Source: JAKPKF01 sp964579365 (GTDB taxonomy: Bacteria > Patescibacteriota > Dojkabacteria > SC72). Taken from it: a stretch of 28,438 nucleotides of DNA. Positions 1 to 7,113 of this stretch are shown piece after piece; positions within the stretch are counted from its first letter, which is position 1; the number at the start of each line of letters is the position of its first letter. The notes under the pieces are model-generated. The model worked only from the letters and a program-made list of their open reading frames with translations. It was not told where the DNA came from and ran no database searches. The translations under genes and the position numbers were made by a program. The stretch spans positions 1 through 28,438 of the forward strand of contig CAZOFW010000003.1 in the NCBI GenBank assembly GCA_964579365.1, read 5' to 3'.

Positions 1-496
1 TAGACAATTTTTTGAGGTATGCATTTCTTTGTCTTAATACTTTTTTGAATTGTACGAGGGTCTCACTGTATTCGTAATTAATCTTTGAGATAACCTCATC
101 TAGGAAATCTCTTCTTTTAGATGGGGAGATCATGAGTATTTCAATCTGTTCTGGGTTGAAAATTAAGGAGGCATGTTGTTCGAAGAATTTCTTAGGTGTA
201 GTCGTATGGTTATCTATTTTAAAGATTCTTTTAGAGCTGTCTTTCATGAAGGAGTAGGTCTTTTCATCTTCTACAATTTCTATTCTAGAAAATTTTGTGT
301 TTTCATCTTGTTCTGTGTTTATGTAATCATCTGATGATGTCCATGGGGATGTCCCATTTGTAATGATGTGTATAGCCTCAAGAACTGTGCTTTTTCCTTT
401 GGCATTATCCCCATGTAATACTACTGTTTTGTTCGATATATCTAACTCTAAAGCTTTAAACTTTCTGTAATTTGTTAATTTGATTTTGGTAATCAT
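1..496 (-). CDS. recF: RecF, N-terminal part (runs off left edge)
   Basis: RecF is an SMC-like ATPase that loads RecA at single-stranded gaps during recombinational repair. I translated the minus strand by hand from ATG at 494-496; the frame is open for 165 codons to the window edge. It begins MITKIKLTNYRKFKALELDI, the usual RecF start with a conserved N-Y-R/K-F segment. A Walker A motif, GDNAKGKST, follows at about residues 31-39. Near the edge lies SPSKRRDFLDEV, then QFKKVLRQRNAYLKK, matching the family RR-x-FLD and RN-x-LLK signatures. The C-terminal half, with the ABC signature and Walker B, lies outside the window. The ATG overlaps the lepA stop as TAATG, so translation is probably coupled. 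Identification is from recalled motifs. Confidence 0.9.
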   Translation of the reverse strand, partial: MITKIKLTNYRKFKALELDISNKTVVLHGDNAKGKSTVLEAIHIITNGTSPWTSSDDYINTEQDENTKFSRIEIVEDEKTYSFMKDSSKRIFKIDNHTTTPKKFFEQHASLIFNPEQIEILMISPSKRRDFLDEVISKINYEYSETLVQFKKVLRQRNAYLKKLS

Positions 497-2307
497 TATG
501 TTTTTAGTATAGCCAAGAATGCTTCTTGTGGTATGTTTACTTTTCCAATTCTCTTTAGTCTTTCTTTACCTTTTTTCTGTTTTTCGAGTAATTTCTTTTT
601 TCTGGAGTAATCTCCTCCGTAGAGTTTTGCGATTACATCTTTTCTAAATGCACTTACATCTTCTCTGGCTATGATTTTTGAATTGATGGCTGCTTGTAGA
701 GGTATTGGGAACTGTTGTCTTGGTATTACTCTTTTCATCTCTGCTAGTAGTTTTGTAGATTTGAGACGGGCTTCATCTCTTACTTCTAGGAAGCTTAATG
801 CAGGGATTTCTTCGTGGTTTACAATGATTGATACTTTAACTATATCTGCAGGGAAGAAGTCGATGAATTCATACTCCATTGATGCGTATCCACTGGTTAG
901 GTTTTTCATTTGGTCGAAGAAATTGGAAATGAGGGAGGCTAGGGGTATGTCATATTCAAGGGCGATGTATTGGTCTCGCATTTTAAGTTCACTTGTATTT
1001 GTCGTTAGATATTTTGTATTTACATATTCTCCTCTTCTTACTTGGCAGAGTTTCATCAGGTCTCCCATGTATTTGGATGGGGTTAATATTTCTGTTCTAA
1101 CCCATGGTTCTCTTATTTCTTTTATTCCAGATGGGTCTGGTAGTTCTTGTGGAGTTTGTACAGATATTTCTTCTCCAGTTGTTGTTGTGACTTGGTACTC
1201 TACTGTAGGGGCTGTAATTATTAGGCTGGCATCATACTCCCTTTCTAGTCTCTCTTGCACGATTTCCATGTGTAGGAGTCCTAGAAAGCCACATCTAAAG
1301 CCAGAGCCAAGAAGGTTGGATCTTTGGTCCGTGAAGGTAAGGGATGCGTCATTTAGTGCGAGTTTGTTTAATCCTGTTTTTAGATTGTCGTATTCTTCTG
1401 GTTCTGTTGGAAAGAATGTTGCGAATATATTTGGTTTAGGAGTTTTGTATCCGTCTAGGGGTTGTGTATCTCCTTTGTCAGAGACTGTGTCTCCAACGGT
1501 AAAGTAACTAATGTCTTTCAATCCCGTAGCAATGTATCCTACTTCTCCAGTGTTTAATTCACCAGTTTCTTCTAAATCTGGTGAGAAGATTCCAACCTCC
1601 GTTGGTCTGAAGGTTTGTTTTCTTTGAAGGATATTTAATTCTAGTGGTTTACCATTTATATGTTTAATCTTTCCGTCAAAAATTCTTACTGCTACAACAA
1701 CACCTCTGTGTTCATCGTAGAAGGAATCAAAGATGAGGGCTTTCAGTGGTTTGTCGGAATCTCCCGTAGGGGATGGTACTTTCTCGACAATAGTGTCTAG
1801 AAGTTTCTCAACATTTAAGCCAGTTTTACCGGATACCTTAATAATTTCATCTTTAGAAAATCCTAGTAGTTCTGTTATCTCTTTCTCTCTTTGTTCAATG
1901 TCTATGCCATCGAGATCTACTTTGTTTAATACTGGGATTAATTTCAAACCTAAGTCTAGTGCTTTCTTAGTGTTGGATATTGTCTGTGCTTGTATTCCTT
2001 GGCTTGCATCTACCAGGAGTATTGCAGCTTCACATGCGGCAAGGGAACGAGATACTTCGTAGGAAAAATCTACATGTCCTGGAGTATCTATGAGGTTAAG
2101 TTGGTATCCCTTCCATGTCATATTGCATGCTTGAAGTTTTATGGTTATTCCTTTCTCCTGTTCTAGGTCCAATCTATCTAAAACTCTAGATTTTCTTTTC
2201 TCATGTGAGAGGTCTGTATGTGTAGCTTCGAGAATTCTGTCCGCCAAGGTAGATTTCCCATGATCTATATGGGCAATGATTGAGAAATTTCTGATTTTTT
2301 CTAACAT
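496..2307 (-). CDS. lepA: Elongation factor 4 (LepA), ribosome back-translocase GTPase
   Basis: EF4 is a translational GTPase that acts on stalled or mis-translocated ribosomes. The 603-residue length is the family norm. Visible motifs are the G1 loop AHIDHGKST (residues 12-20), switch region EKGITIK, G3 DTPGH, G4 NKVD, and the diagnostic LepA C-terminal domain with YGGDYSRKKKLLEKQKKGK and IPQEAFLAILK at the very end. The ATG at 2307 matches the family start, just before the G domain. TATAAT lies 6 bases upstream of this ATG, suggesting a leaderless transcript. The gene also sits downstream of two membrane-protein genes and rpsT. Its TAA overlaps the recF ATG by one base. Nothing appears truncated. 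Confidence 0.97.
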   Translation of the reverse strand: MLEKIRNFSIIAHIDHGKSTLADRILEATHTDLSHEKRKSRVLDRLDLEQEKGITIKLQACNMTWKGYQLNLIDTPGHVDFSYEVSRSLAACEAAILLVDASQGIQAQTISNTKKALDLGLKLIPVLNKVDLDGIDIEQREKEITELLGFSKDEIIKVSGKTGLNVEKLLDTIVEKVPSPTGDSDKPLKALIFDSFYDEHRGVVVAVRIFDGKIKHINGKPLELNILQRKQTFRPTEVGIFSPDLEETGELNTGEVGYIATGLKDISYFTVGDTVSDKGDTQPLDGYKTPKPNIFATFFPTEPEEYDNLKTGLNKLALNDASLTFTDQRSNLLGSGFRCGFLGLLHMEIVQERLEREYDASLIITAPTVEYQVTTTTGEEISVQTPQELPDPSGIKEIREPWVRTEILTPSKYMGDLMKLCQVRRGEYVNTKYLTTNTSELKMRDQYIALEYDIPLASLISNFFDQMKNLTSGYASMEYEFIDFFPADIVKVSIIVNHEEIPALSFLEVRDEARLKSTKLLAEMKRVIPRQQFPIPLQAAINSKIIAREDVSAFRKDVIAKLYGGDYSRKKKLLEKQKKGKERLKRIGKVNIPQEAFLAILKT

Positions 2308-2321
2308 AGATGGATTATATC
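2308..2321 (-). promoter_or_regulatory. Putative leaderless -10 element for lepA
   Basis: On the minus strand, GATATAAT (TATAAT at 2314-2319) is followed by six bases, CCATCT, and then the lepA ATG. With usual spacing, transcription would begin at or next to the start codon. No convincing -35 is present. The same arrangement precedes alaS and rsmE. Confidence 0.55.
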
Positions 2322-2345
2322 TTAATACTGGGGATTTTTGTATGG

Positions 2346-2918
2346 TTAAAGAGTATCTTTAACCTTGAGGTGCATCTCGAATTCTTCGGAGAATTGCACG
2401 CCGGCAAGATTCTCTACATTCAAGAACATGATTATGGTCGTATTTGGGTCCATCGTTATCTCTTGTGGATATGTAGCATTTGAATCACTTTGAAGTTTGT
2501 ATGGATGATCATTTATTATTACAGATATATTTGATCTGGTTGGTGTTTTTGTTTGTCCGTACAAGACAATTGTTTGTTGCAATTCTGTATTGTTTTTGAT
2601 TTCTACAATGGGTTTTGAGTAGGTATCTGAAGCTCTCTTGTTTAATGTTGTGGAGTAGGTGTAGTCACCATCTTCATTTTTGGCGAGATATTCGCTCCTA
2701 ATTATTTCGTGTTTTCCCCCTACAAGTGTAAATGCAATTTCTTCCTTAGAAGAAACACCAAGGACATCCAGTTTCTCAAGAGTTTTTGTTATTGGGGACA
2801 GGTTGAAAACGGTAAGGGTTGGAATGATGAAAAGAAGTGCCAAAAGTCCCAGAGCGAAAGGCTCTAGTATCTGTCCTGTTACTCTTTTGAATTGTGGGCT
2901 GTTTAGTTTGCTGGGCAT
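2346..2918 (-). CDS. Hypothetical membrane-anchored extracytoplasmic protein (190 aa)
   Basis: I do not recognise this family. One hydrophobic segment spans about residues 20-41 (LGLLALLFIIPTLTVFNL region), preceded by a basic N-terminus, so it probably has one transmembrane helix with the C-terminal ~150 residues outside. That outer part is rich in Thr, Asn and Ile and looks beta-stranded, ending in alternating patterns typical of an Ig-like or sandwich fold (inference). It starts one base after the stop of the upstream four-helix membrane protein, so the two are very likely co-translated and may form a complex. Gene order is rpsT, this pair, lepA. The ATG at 2918 was chosen for that tight spacing; no Shine-Dalgarno is visible. 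Confidence 0.75.
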   Translation of the reverse strand: MPSKLNSPQFKRVTGQILEPFALGLLALLFIIPTLTVFNLSPITKTLEKLDVLGVSSKEEIAFTLVGGKHEIIRSEYLAKNEDGDYTYSTTLNKRASDTYSKPIVEIKNNTELQQTIVLYGQTKTPTRSNISVIINDHPYKLQSDSNATYPQEITMDPNTTIIMFLNVENLAGVQFSEEFEMHLKVKDTL

Positions 2919-2919
2919 A

Positions 2920-3468
2920 TTAAAAATATTTTTTCTCTATTGGGTATATCTTATCAGTTTCTAATTCAAATGTCTTGATTGTGAACAGAGTTACCAGAAG
3001 AGCAATCACACCGGTAGTTACAGCTACCCATGTGTATGTATTTCCTTGTATGCTATGAGTTATGGTAATTGCAGTAGCAAGCCATAGGAATGCACACCAA
3101 ATGAATGTTTTGAGGAAAGAGGTATCTTTTTTTATAATCCAGTTTAAGAGATTTAGTTTGGTCATCTTAATTATTGTTTTTGGATTGTTATGTGCAGCTG
3201 CATATAGAAGGGTTTTGATTATGAAGTAGACGATTGGGAGTAGTAGAAAGAGAACCATCGTAAGGTTGGAGATTGAATTTACAAAGAGTGTTGTATCTTG
3301 GTCTGTGAAATATATCTGTACAGAGAAAATCCCAGAGATATCATTGTCTATATTGAACTGAAGATTGTAAAGAATACTTGTTGCGAATATACCTAAAAAC
3401 TTACCAACAATCATCAAGATTGCAGGTACTAGGGATATTTTAAGCGCTCTTCTTAGCAGTTTTGACAT
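2920..3468 (-). CDS. Hypothetical four-helix integral membrane protein (182 aa)
   Basis: No family is recognised. Four hydrophobic segments are visible at about residues 11-35, 66-92, 121-140 and 146-166, separated by short polar loops, with a basic N-terminus (MSKLLRRALK). The layout suggests a small membrane protein with cytoplasmic ends. The ATG at 3468 lies inside the 3' end of rpsT, an overlap of 29 bases in another frame; a later start at residue 19 would remove the overlap but destroy most of the first helix. The next gene begins one base after its stop. The function cannot be inferred; co-transcription with rpsT suggests constitutive expression. Confidence 0.75.
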   Translation of the reverse strand: MSKLLRRALKISLVPAILMIVGKFLGIFATSILYNLQFNIDNDISGIFSVQIYFTDQDTTLFVNSISNLTMVLFLLLPIVYFIIKTLLYAAAHNNPKTIIKMTKLNLLNWIIKKDTSFLKTFIWCAFLWLATAITITHSIQGNTYTWVAVTTGVIALLVTLFTIKTFELETDKIYPIEKKYF

Positions 3469-3736
3469 TATTTGGGGTCAGTTTGTTTAATTTTTTAGAA
3501 AGACGAGACTTAATTCGGTCTGCTTTCTTATTCTTTATAACATTTTTCTTAGCAGCTTTGTCAAGAACTTTGTAAACATTTTCTAATGTTGTTCTTGCTT
3601 CTGCATCTTTGCCCTCTTTTAGTAAGGTATTTGTCTTTTTAACAGCTTTTTTAATTCTGTTCTTAAATCTGTCATTTACCTTTTCTCTTTTCTTATTTTG
3701 TCTTAAATCTTTAATAGATGTCTTTAAATTTGGCAT
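3440..3736 (-). CDS. rpsT: 30S ribosomal protein S20
   Basis: S20 is a primary 16S rRNA-binding protein of the small subunit. The 98-residue product is extremely lysine-rich. It has the family start MPNLKTSIKDLRQNKKR (usual form: N-x-K-SAxKRxRxxxKR) and the later segments KAVKKTNTLLKEGKDAEA and LDKAAKKNVIKNKKADRIKSRL, matching the S20 helical bundle. It is slightly longer than the usual ~87 residues because of its C-terminal tail. It heads a minus-strand operon behind a near-consensus promoter at 3773-3801, with a leader of about 30 bases. Its 3' end overlaps the next membrane-protein gene by 29 bases. Confidence 0.93.
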   Translation of the reverse strand: MPNLKTSIKDLRQNKKREKVNDRFKNRIKKAVKKTNTLLKEGKDAEARTTLENVYKVLDKAAKKNVIKNKKADRIKSRLSKKLNKLTPNNVKTAKKSA

Positions 3737-3772
3737 TGGTTCTTAATGTAATTTAAACTTGTAAATCAAGGT

Positions 3773-3801
3773 ATTATATATATTATTCTTTTGTTTGTAA
3801 A
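3773..3801 (-). promoter_or_regulatory. Sigma-70-type promoter for rpsT operon
   Basis: On the minus strand, TTTACA (3796-3801), a 17-base spacer (3779-3795) and a perfect TATAAT (3773-3778) point toward rpsT. The predicted start is near 3766. The -35 box lies within the palindrome TTGTTTGTAAACAA at 3791-3804 and coincides with the -35 of the divergent gene. Confidence 0.8.
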
Positions 3802-3804
3802 CAA
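3791..3804. promoter_or_regulatory. Palindrome shared by two divergent -35 boxes
   Basis: TTGTTTGTAAACAA has perfect 6-base arms around a 2-base centre. It contains both the rpsT -35 (minus) and the -35 of the 138-residue gene (plus), so the two promoters cannot easily be occupied at once. It could also be an operator; no regulator is known here. Confidence 0.5.
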
Positions 3805-3829
3805 TTTGTTTTGTTGTTAAACTTTTTAG
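3795..3829 (+). promoter_or_regulatory. Putative leaderless promoter for the 138-aa gene
   Basis: TTGTAA (3795-3800), a 17-base spacer, then extended -10 TGTTAAACT with the hexamer at 3818-3823, followed by six bases and ATG at 3830. Transcription would begin at or beside the start codon. Confidence 0.5.
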
Positions 3830-4246
3830 ATGGAGAGAAGTAAAAAGTCTAAAATTGTTCTAAGTTTGTTTGTATTTCTGTTAATTTCAGGAGGTGCCAT
3901 TTTCTCGTATTTGAAATTTTCTCCTGAAAAGGATGGTAACAAGGATGTGTTGGGAAACCAGGATCTTTTTGTTGTTCCAAGGATAATTAGTCTAGCTCCG
4001 ATGTCTGTGTATGAGGGAGAGGAATATATATATATGGTAAAGGTGACAGATAATGATACTGAATTAGAGTATATTACCCTTAACTTATTGGAAGGACCTA
4101 GTTGGTTGGGTATTTCGGGTTTTAAAGTATATGGTACTGCTCCTTTGGGGAGTACTGGAACTTACAGAGTTGTAATTAGGGTGTCTGATGGAGATAATTC
4201 GTCTGTACAAGAGAGCTATATTTTAGTAGAAACAAGGAATGAGTAA
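3830..4246 (+). CDS. Membrane-anchored protein with one putative Ig (He_PIG/cadherin-like) domain
   Basis: The 138-residue product has a basic start, then a single hydrophobic helix at about residues 9-27, then one extracellular beta domain. From about residue 50 the pattern is that of the He_PIG / cadherin-like putative-Ig family: EGEEYIYMVKVTDNDTE, GPSWLGISGFKVYGTAPLGS and YRVVIRVSDGDNSS, i.e. E-G-x-x-Y, the WL-x-I core, GT-x-P and V-x-V-x-D-G. This domain usually serves adhesion or assembly in surface proteins. A similar domain occurs in the 657-residue protein encoded near 14000. The next gene overlaps by 8 bases (ATGAGTAA), so the two are translationally linked. The partner is unknown. 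Confidence 0.82.
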   Translation: MERSKKSKIVLSLFVFLLISGGAIFSYLKFSPEKDGNKDVLGNQDLFVVPRIISLAPMSVYEGEEYIYMVKVTDNDTELEYITLNLLEGPSWLGISGFKVYGTAPLGSTGTYRVVIRVSDGDNSSVQESYILVETRNE

Positions 4247-4646
4247 GAATGTGTTTATTATTTTAGGTGTTGTTTCATTTGTGGTGACTATTTTGTCATC
4301 TGTAATGCTTTTTGTTAAAGAGGCAAGTAGTATGGATTTGGTTGGATATATTAGGCGAGATTGTGTTCCTTACAATGTGTTTGTGCAGAATGGAGAGAAG
4401 GATTATTCAGTTAAGATTAGTTGGTCTACAAAGGCAGATTGTGTTGGATTTGTTCTGTATGGAAATAATAGTAATTCTTTAGACTTGGTTGCTGTGGATT
4501 TAACAAACAAAGCAAAATCTATGAATCATGAGGTTGTTTTAGAGGGTATTCTTAGTGCAGAGAGTTATTATTTTTTGATAAATTCTGGTGAGAAAAGCTA
4601 TGGCTCAAGTGGTTCTCCTATTATCTTCTCTTCTGATTCGCTTTAG
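4239..4646 (+). CDS. Membrane-anchored Fn3-like small protein (135 aa)
   Basis: The N-terminal hydrophobic segment (about residues 5-26) should anchor the protein. The remaining ~105 residues look like a single beta-sandwich: the segments YSVKISWSTKADCVGFVLYG and EGILSAESYYFLINSGEKSYGSS resemble fibronectin type III or purple-acid-phosphatase N-terminal domains (the V-x-I-x-W-x-T and L-x-x-x-x-Y-Y-F strands). There are two Cys outside the membrane, around residues 45 and 66. The gene overlaps its upstream Ig-domain partner by 8 bases, and its 3' end overlaps the convergent 598-residue gene by 26 bases. The domain assignment is weak; the two overlapping anchored genes probably act as a pair. 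Confidence 0.7.
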   Translation: MSKNVFIILGVVSFVVTILSSVMLFVKEASSMDLVGYIRRDCVPYNVFVQNGEKDYSVKISWSTKADCVGFVLYGNNSNSLDLVAVDLTNKAKSMNHEVVLEGILSAESYYFLINSGEKSYGSSGSPIIFSSDSL

Positions 4647-6417
4647 CCATTTTGTTGATTAATTTTTCCTCAAAGTATTTTCTTGGCTTGAATATTTTCC
4701 ATGTTGTCATCTCTGCTCCTTTGTAGGCTGGTGTTTCTATTAGCTTCTCTGCCAAGATTCTTCCAGATGGTTTGCTGTATATGTACCATCCAAATGTAAT
4801 TGTGAGTATTCCAAGTATGACCTTTGAGAGTATGGAATCAAAGATTCCGGTCTGTGGGATATTTTCATCTGGATCTACTGGGTCAACTGGAACCTCTGGG
4901 ACTTCTTCGTCTGGATTGTCACAATCTTGCTGTACTAAAATTTTGGCTGTTGCTCTTAATGAAGAAGGATCACTAGGAATCTGTTGTGGAGTTAGTATTA
5001 CTTCGTTTGTGTTCTCTCCAGTTAATGCACTTCCACCTGCTATTGCATTGAAGGTTATTGTTAAAGCCTGATTACTGTTTACTATCCAAGGCTCAGTTTT
5101 GGTCCAGATTATTTCCTGTGTACTTCCAATTGTATTAACGGTTACATAATTAGAATCTGTAACAACAACGTTATTTATCTTTGAAGAGTTTGCGACGTAT
5201 GTGAATCCAAGTGGTAGTTTGTCTTTGATGGATGTTACTCCTTGTGATGTAGTGCTTCTGTTTGTAGATGTGAGGGTAAATGTAGTTGAATTATTTGGTG
5301 CAACTCTTTCAACACACTGTTCACTAGTTGTTTTTGTAACCGTAAAGCTTGATTCAATATCTGTGCTTCCATCGGGATCTTCTGCACTAGGAGATGTATC
5401 TGGGAATATGAGCACTTTGGATGCAGTTCCCAGGGATTTGCCACTTTCAAGTACCGATACTGTTATTGTTAATTCTCCTTTGTGGTTGTCTAACTGGGAG
5501 AAATTTTTAGCTTCAGTAAAATTGGAAGAACTGTATAGATCTTGTTCTACAATCTCAATCTCTCCCTTTGCAGTATCAATTGTAAAGCCTTCTTTCATAG
5601 AAAGGATCCCGAAGTTATTACTGAAGGAGAATTTTAAAGTGACTTTTGATTTATCTGCTATATTACTAGCACTTATCTTTATCTTTGAAAGTTTCAATTT
5701 GGAATCTACTGTTCTTGTTTGAATTTGCATCCCAGAAACATTCTTCGCTCCATCTTGAGATACTTCTATTAACCTTCTACAGAGTGGAGAATTAATTGAT
5801 TCGCCAGTAGATGTTTTACCAGTAGCGAAAATATTTAGAGTTGTTATTCCAGAGAGATTTGCAATTTCTTTTGTTATTGAAAGCTTATCTGTAGAAGTAG
5901 TGTCTGGTGTTTTGCTTTCGTTATTTATGACGAATTGGTAGTCAATATATTCCTGGTTAAACTTTGCTTCGATTGTAAGGACATCGTTTGCAGATACCTT
6001 TCCAGTTACAATCTTTCCTGTGGCATCTTTAACTATCATTTCTGTACATCTCATATCTTGTATTGATGGGAGCTGACAGATTTGGTATAGGTCTTGTTCT
6101 GTTGTACTGTTGAGAATATTTGTAGAGAGTTTGCTAGTTGAACATGCAGCTTTACATGTTTGAGTACTTGGAACTGTAACTGTTTCGAAGAGGAATCCTC
6201 TCTTTGGATCTCCACATTCTGAAACGACACTTGGATCTATGTAGTAACATCCACAAGTAGTTTGTTTTATTTCGTCATCTTTGGAGGTGTCTGCTATGGA
6301 GTAGAAGTATATGGCAACTGCTATTAGAGCAAGGCCAAGAATTCCTGTTATTATCAACAATATTTTAACTGTTTTACTGGTTTTCTTTTTTGTTGTTACT
6401 TTTATCTCTTCTTCCAT
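4621..6417 (-). CDS. Large surface protein with DUF11-like domain, IPQTG motif and C-terminal membrane helix
   Basis: This 598-residue protein has a basic/Thr-Lys N-terminus and a membrane helix at about residues 18-39. A Cys-rich stretch follows at ~50-125 (TTCGCYYIDP, TCKAACS), then beta-rich domains. Residues ~355-490 resemble the DUF11 conserved repeat domain, with FTVTKTT, STTFTLTSTN, LPLGFTYVANSS and the ITFNA strand. An acidic proline linker leads to IPQTG (520-524), like a sortase sorting signal, and a helix at ~528-547. Unlike classical LPXTG proteins, a ~50-residue basic tail follows the helix, so it may stay anchored at both ends rather than being sorted. A sortase is encoded 10 kb away. 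The native ligand is unknown. Confidence 0.82.
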   Translation of the reverse strand: MEEEIKVTTKKKTSKTVKILLIITGILGLALIAVAIYFYSIADTSKDDEIKQTTCGCYYIDPSVVSECGDPKRGFLFETVTVPSTQTCKAACSTSKLSTNILNSTTEQDLYQICQLPSIQDMRCTEMIVKDATGKIVTGKVSANDVLTIEAKFNQEYIDYQFVINNESKTPDTTSTDKLSITKEIANLSGITTLNIFATGKTSTGESINSPLCRRLIEVSQDGAKNVSGMQIQTRTVDSKLKLSKIKISASNIADKSKVTLKFSFSNNFGILSMKEGFTIDTAKGEIEIVEQDLYSSSNFTEAKNFSQLDNHKGELTITVSVLESGKSLGTASKVLIFPDTSPSAEDPDGSTDIESSFTVTKTTSEQCVERVAPNNSTTFTLTSTNRSTTSQGVTSIKDKLPLGFTYVANSSKINNVVVTDSNYVTVNTIGSTQEIIWTKTEPWIVNSNQALTITFNAIAGGSALTGENTNEVILTPQQIPSDPSSLRATAKILVQQDCDNPDEEVPEVPVDPVDPDENIPQTGIFDSILSKVILGILTITFGWYIYSKPSGRILAEKLIETPAYKGAEMTTWKIFKPRKYFEEKLINKMAKANQKRR

Positions 6418-6499
6418 TATGGGCAGAACGATGTATTAAGGATTATGCCTCTTTAAAGTTTAATTTAATCAAAGGAGAGTGTCAATCGGAATGAAGAGA

Positions 6500-6516
6500 T
6501 TTACAATATTTTCTTA
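6500..6516 (+). repeat. Left arm of 17-base inverted repeat flanking the 125-aa gene
   Basis: TTTACAATATTTTCTTA here is exactly the reverse complement of 7114-7130. Similarity continues inward with changes (GATATATGGGA versus AAATGTAGGGA). The arms enclose one small membrane-protein gene, like terminal inverted repeats. Confidence 0.75.
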
Positions 6517-6535
6517 GATATATGGGAAAGCAACA

Positions 6536-6574
6536 CAGTAGGTGTAAAAGTCATAAAGACGATTACACCTACTG
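6536..6574 (-). terminator. 12-bp hairpin downstream of the 125-aa gene
   Basis: CAGTAGGTGTAA (6536-6547) pairs perfectly with TTACACCTACTG (6563-6574), with a further GTC/GAC pairing in the 15-base loop. It lies 11 bases past the stop of the 125-residue gene. It may terminate that transcript, but no long T run follows on the minus strand, so it could instead be an element-end structure. Confidence 0.5.
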
Positions 6575-6585
6575 GTGCTCCTTGC

Positions 6586-6963
6586 TTATATTTGATTCTG
6601 AAAATTGATTTCGAAGAAATTATCCTCGGGGTGTTCACTAATAAATTCTACTGCGTATAGTAAATTACCTCCAAGGATGATCATTCCCAAATAGGTAGCA
6701 ATGTTTGCAAAAACAAGCTGACCTACGACAGCTGCGAATGATAGAGTCATCGACATCCCAAGTAAAAGAATGGTCATAACAATCGTGTACCTTGGACTTT
6801 TTCTCCATGAATACATCATGGTAAAACCGTAGGATAACTGCGGAGCGATAAAAAGCATCACTTTGAACCATCCGTCAGTATATAATGCGATGCCTATTAA
6901 ACAACATGCAGCAATAGCTGCGAACAGACCTATCCACTTTCGAAAATTCAAAATCTTTTTCAT
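6586..6963 (-). CDS. Small four-helix membrane protein within an inverted-repeat cassette
   Basis: The family is not recognised. The 125-residue product has four hydrophobic segments, at about 11-28, 33-50, 60-82 and 86-106, with short basic or polar loops (YSWRKSPRY between helices 2 and 3). It ends in an acidic/aromatic cytoplasmic tail (SEHPEDNFFEINF). The ATG at 6963 is set by a canonical AAAGGAG Shine-Dalgarno about seven bases upstream, which most neighbours lack. G+C by my count is 144/378 (38%), above the adjacent holA (73/240 in its 3' end). It is enclosed by 17-base inverted repeats at 6500-6516 and 7114-7130. Together these suggest separate acquisition (inference). A small permease or immunity-like role is possible but unsupported. 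Confidence 0.8.
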   Translation of the reverse strand: MKKILNFRKWIGLFAAIAACCLIGIALYTDGWFKVMLFIAPQLSYGFTMMYSWRKSPRYTIVMTILLLGMSMTLSFAAVVGQLVFANIATYLGMIILGGNLLYAVEFISEHPEDNFFEINFQNQI

Positions 6964-6995
6964 CTTCTTCTCCTTTTTAATTTTTATTCAAAATT

Positions 6996-7048
6996 TTTGT
7001 GATGCTCCATAACCTCAATAGAGAATTAAGAGTACAAAGCATCACAAA
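6996..7048 (-). promoter_or_regulatory. Stem-loop in the 5' leader of the 125-aa gene
   Basis: TTTGTGATGCT (6996-7006) and AGCATCACAAA (7038-7048) are perfect 11-bp arms around a 31-base loop. The structure ends about 33 bases before the ATG of the membrane-protein gene, so on the minus strand it would fold in the mRNA leader or serve as an operator. Confidence 0.45.
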
Positions 7049-7113
7049 GAGGAGAAAGTGCAAGGAGCTTATCGAGTGACAATTTACATTATCAATCGAT
7101 TACTCCCTACATT

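Larger units (their letters stand above)
6418..6585. other. Intergenic stretch with left inverted-repeat end and hairpin
   Basis: This 168-base gap between two minus-strand genes contains the left 17-base repeat arm (6500-6516), a 12-bp hairpin (6536-6574) and the 9-mer GCTCCTTGC (6577-6585). Its rightmost ~85 bases resemble, in inverted form, the stretch upstream of the enclosed gene. No ORF or RNA gene is recognised. Confidence 0.6.

Noticed and set aside
671..1507. Long plus-strand ORF (278 codons) opposite lepA
   Set aside because: It lies entirely antisense to lepA, which has complete family motifs; the translation has no recognisable domain.
4024..4036. Short TA run (GAATATATATATATGG) as phase-variable tract
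   Set aside because: Only a few dinucleotide repeats, coding normally for EYIYM; too short to claim slippage.
5201..5722. Plus-strand ORF (173 codons) opposite the DUF11-type protein
   Set aside because: Shadow of a real gene; a Ser/Val-rich low-complexity translation.
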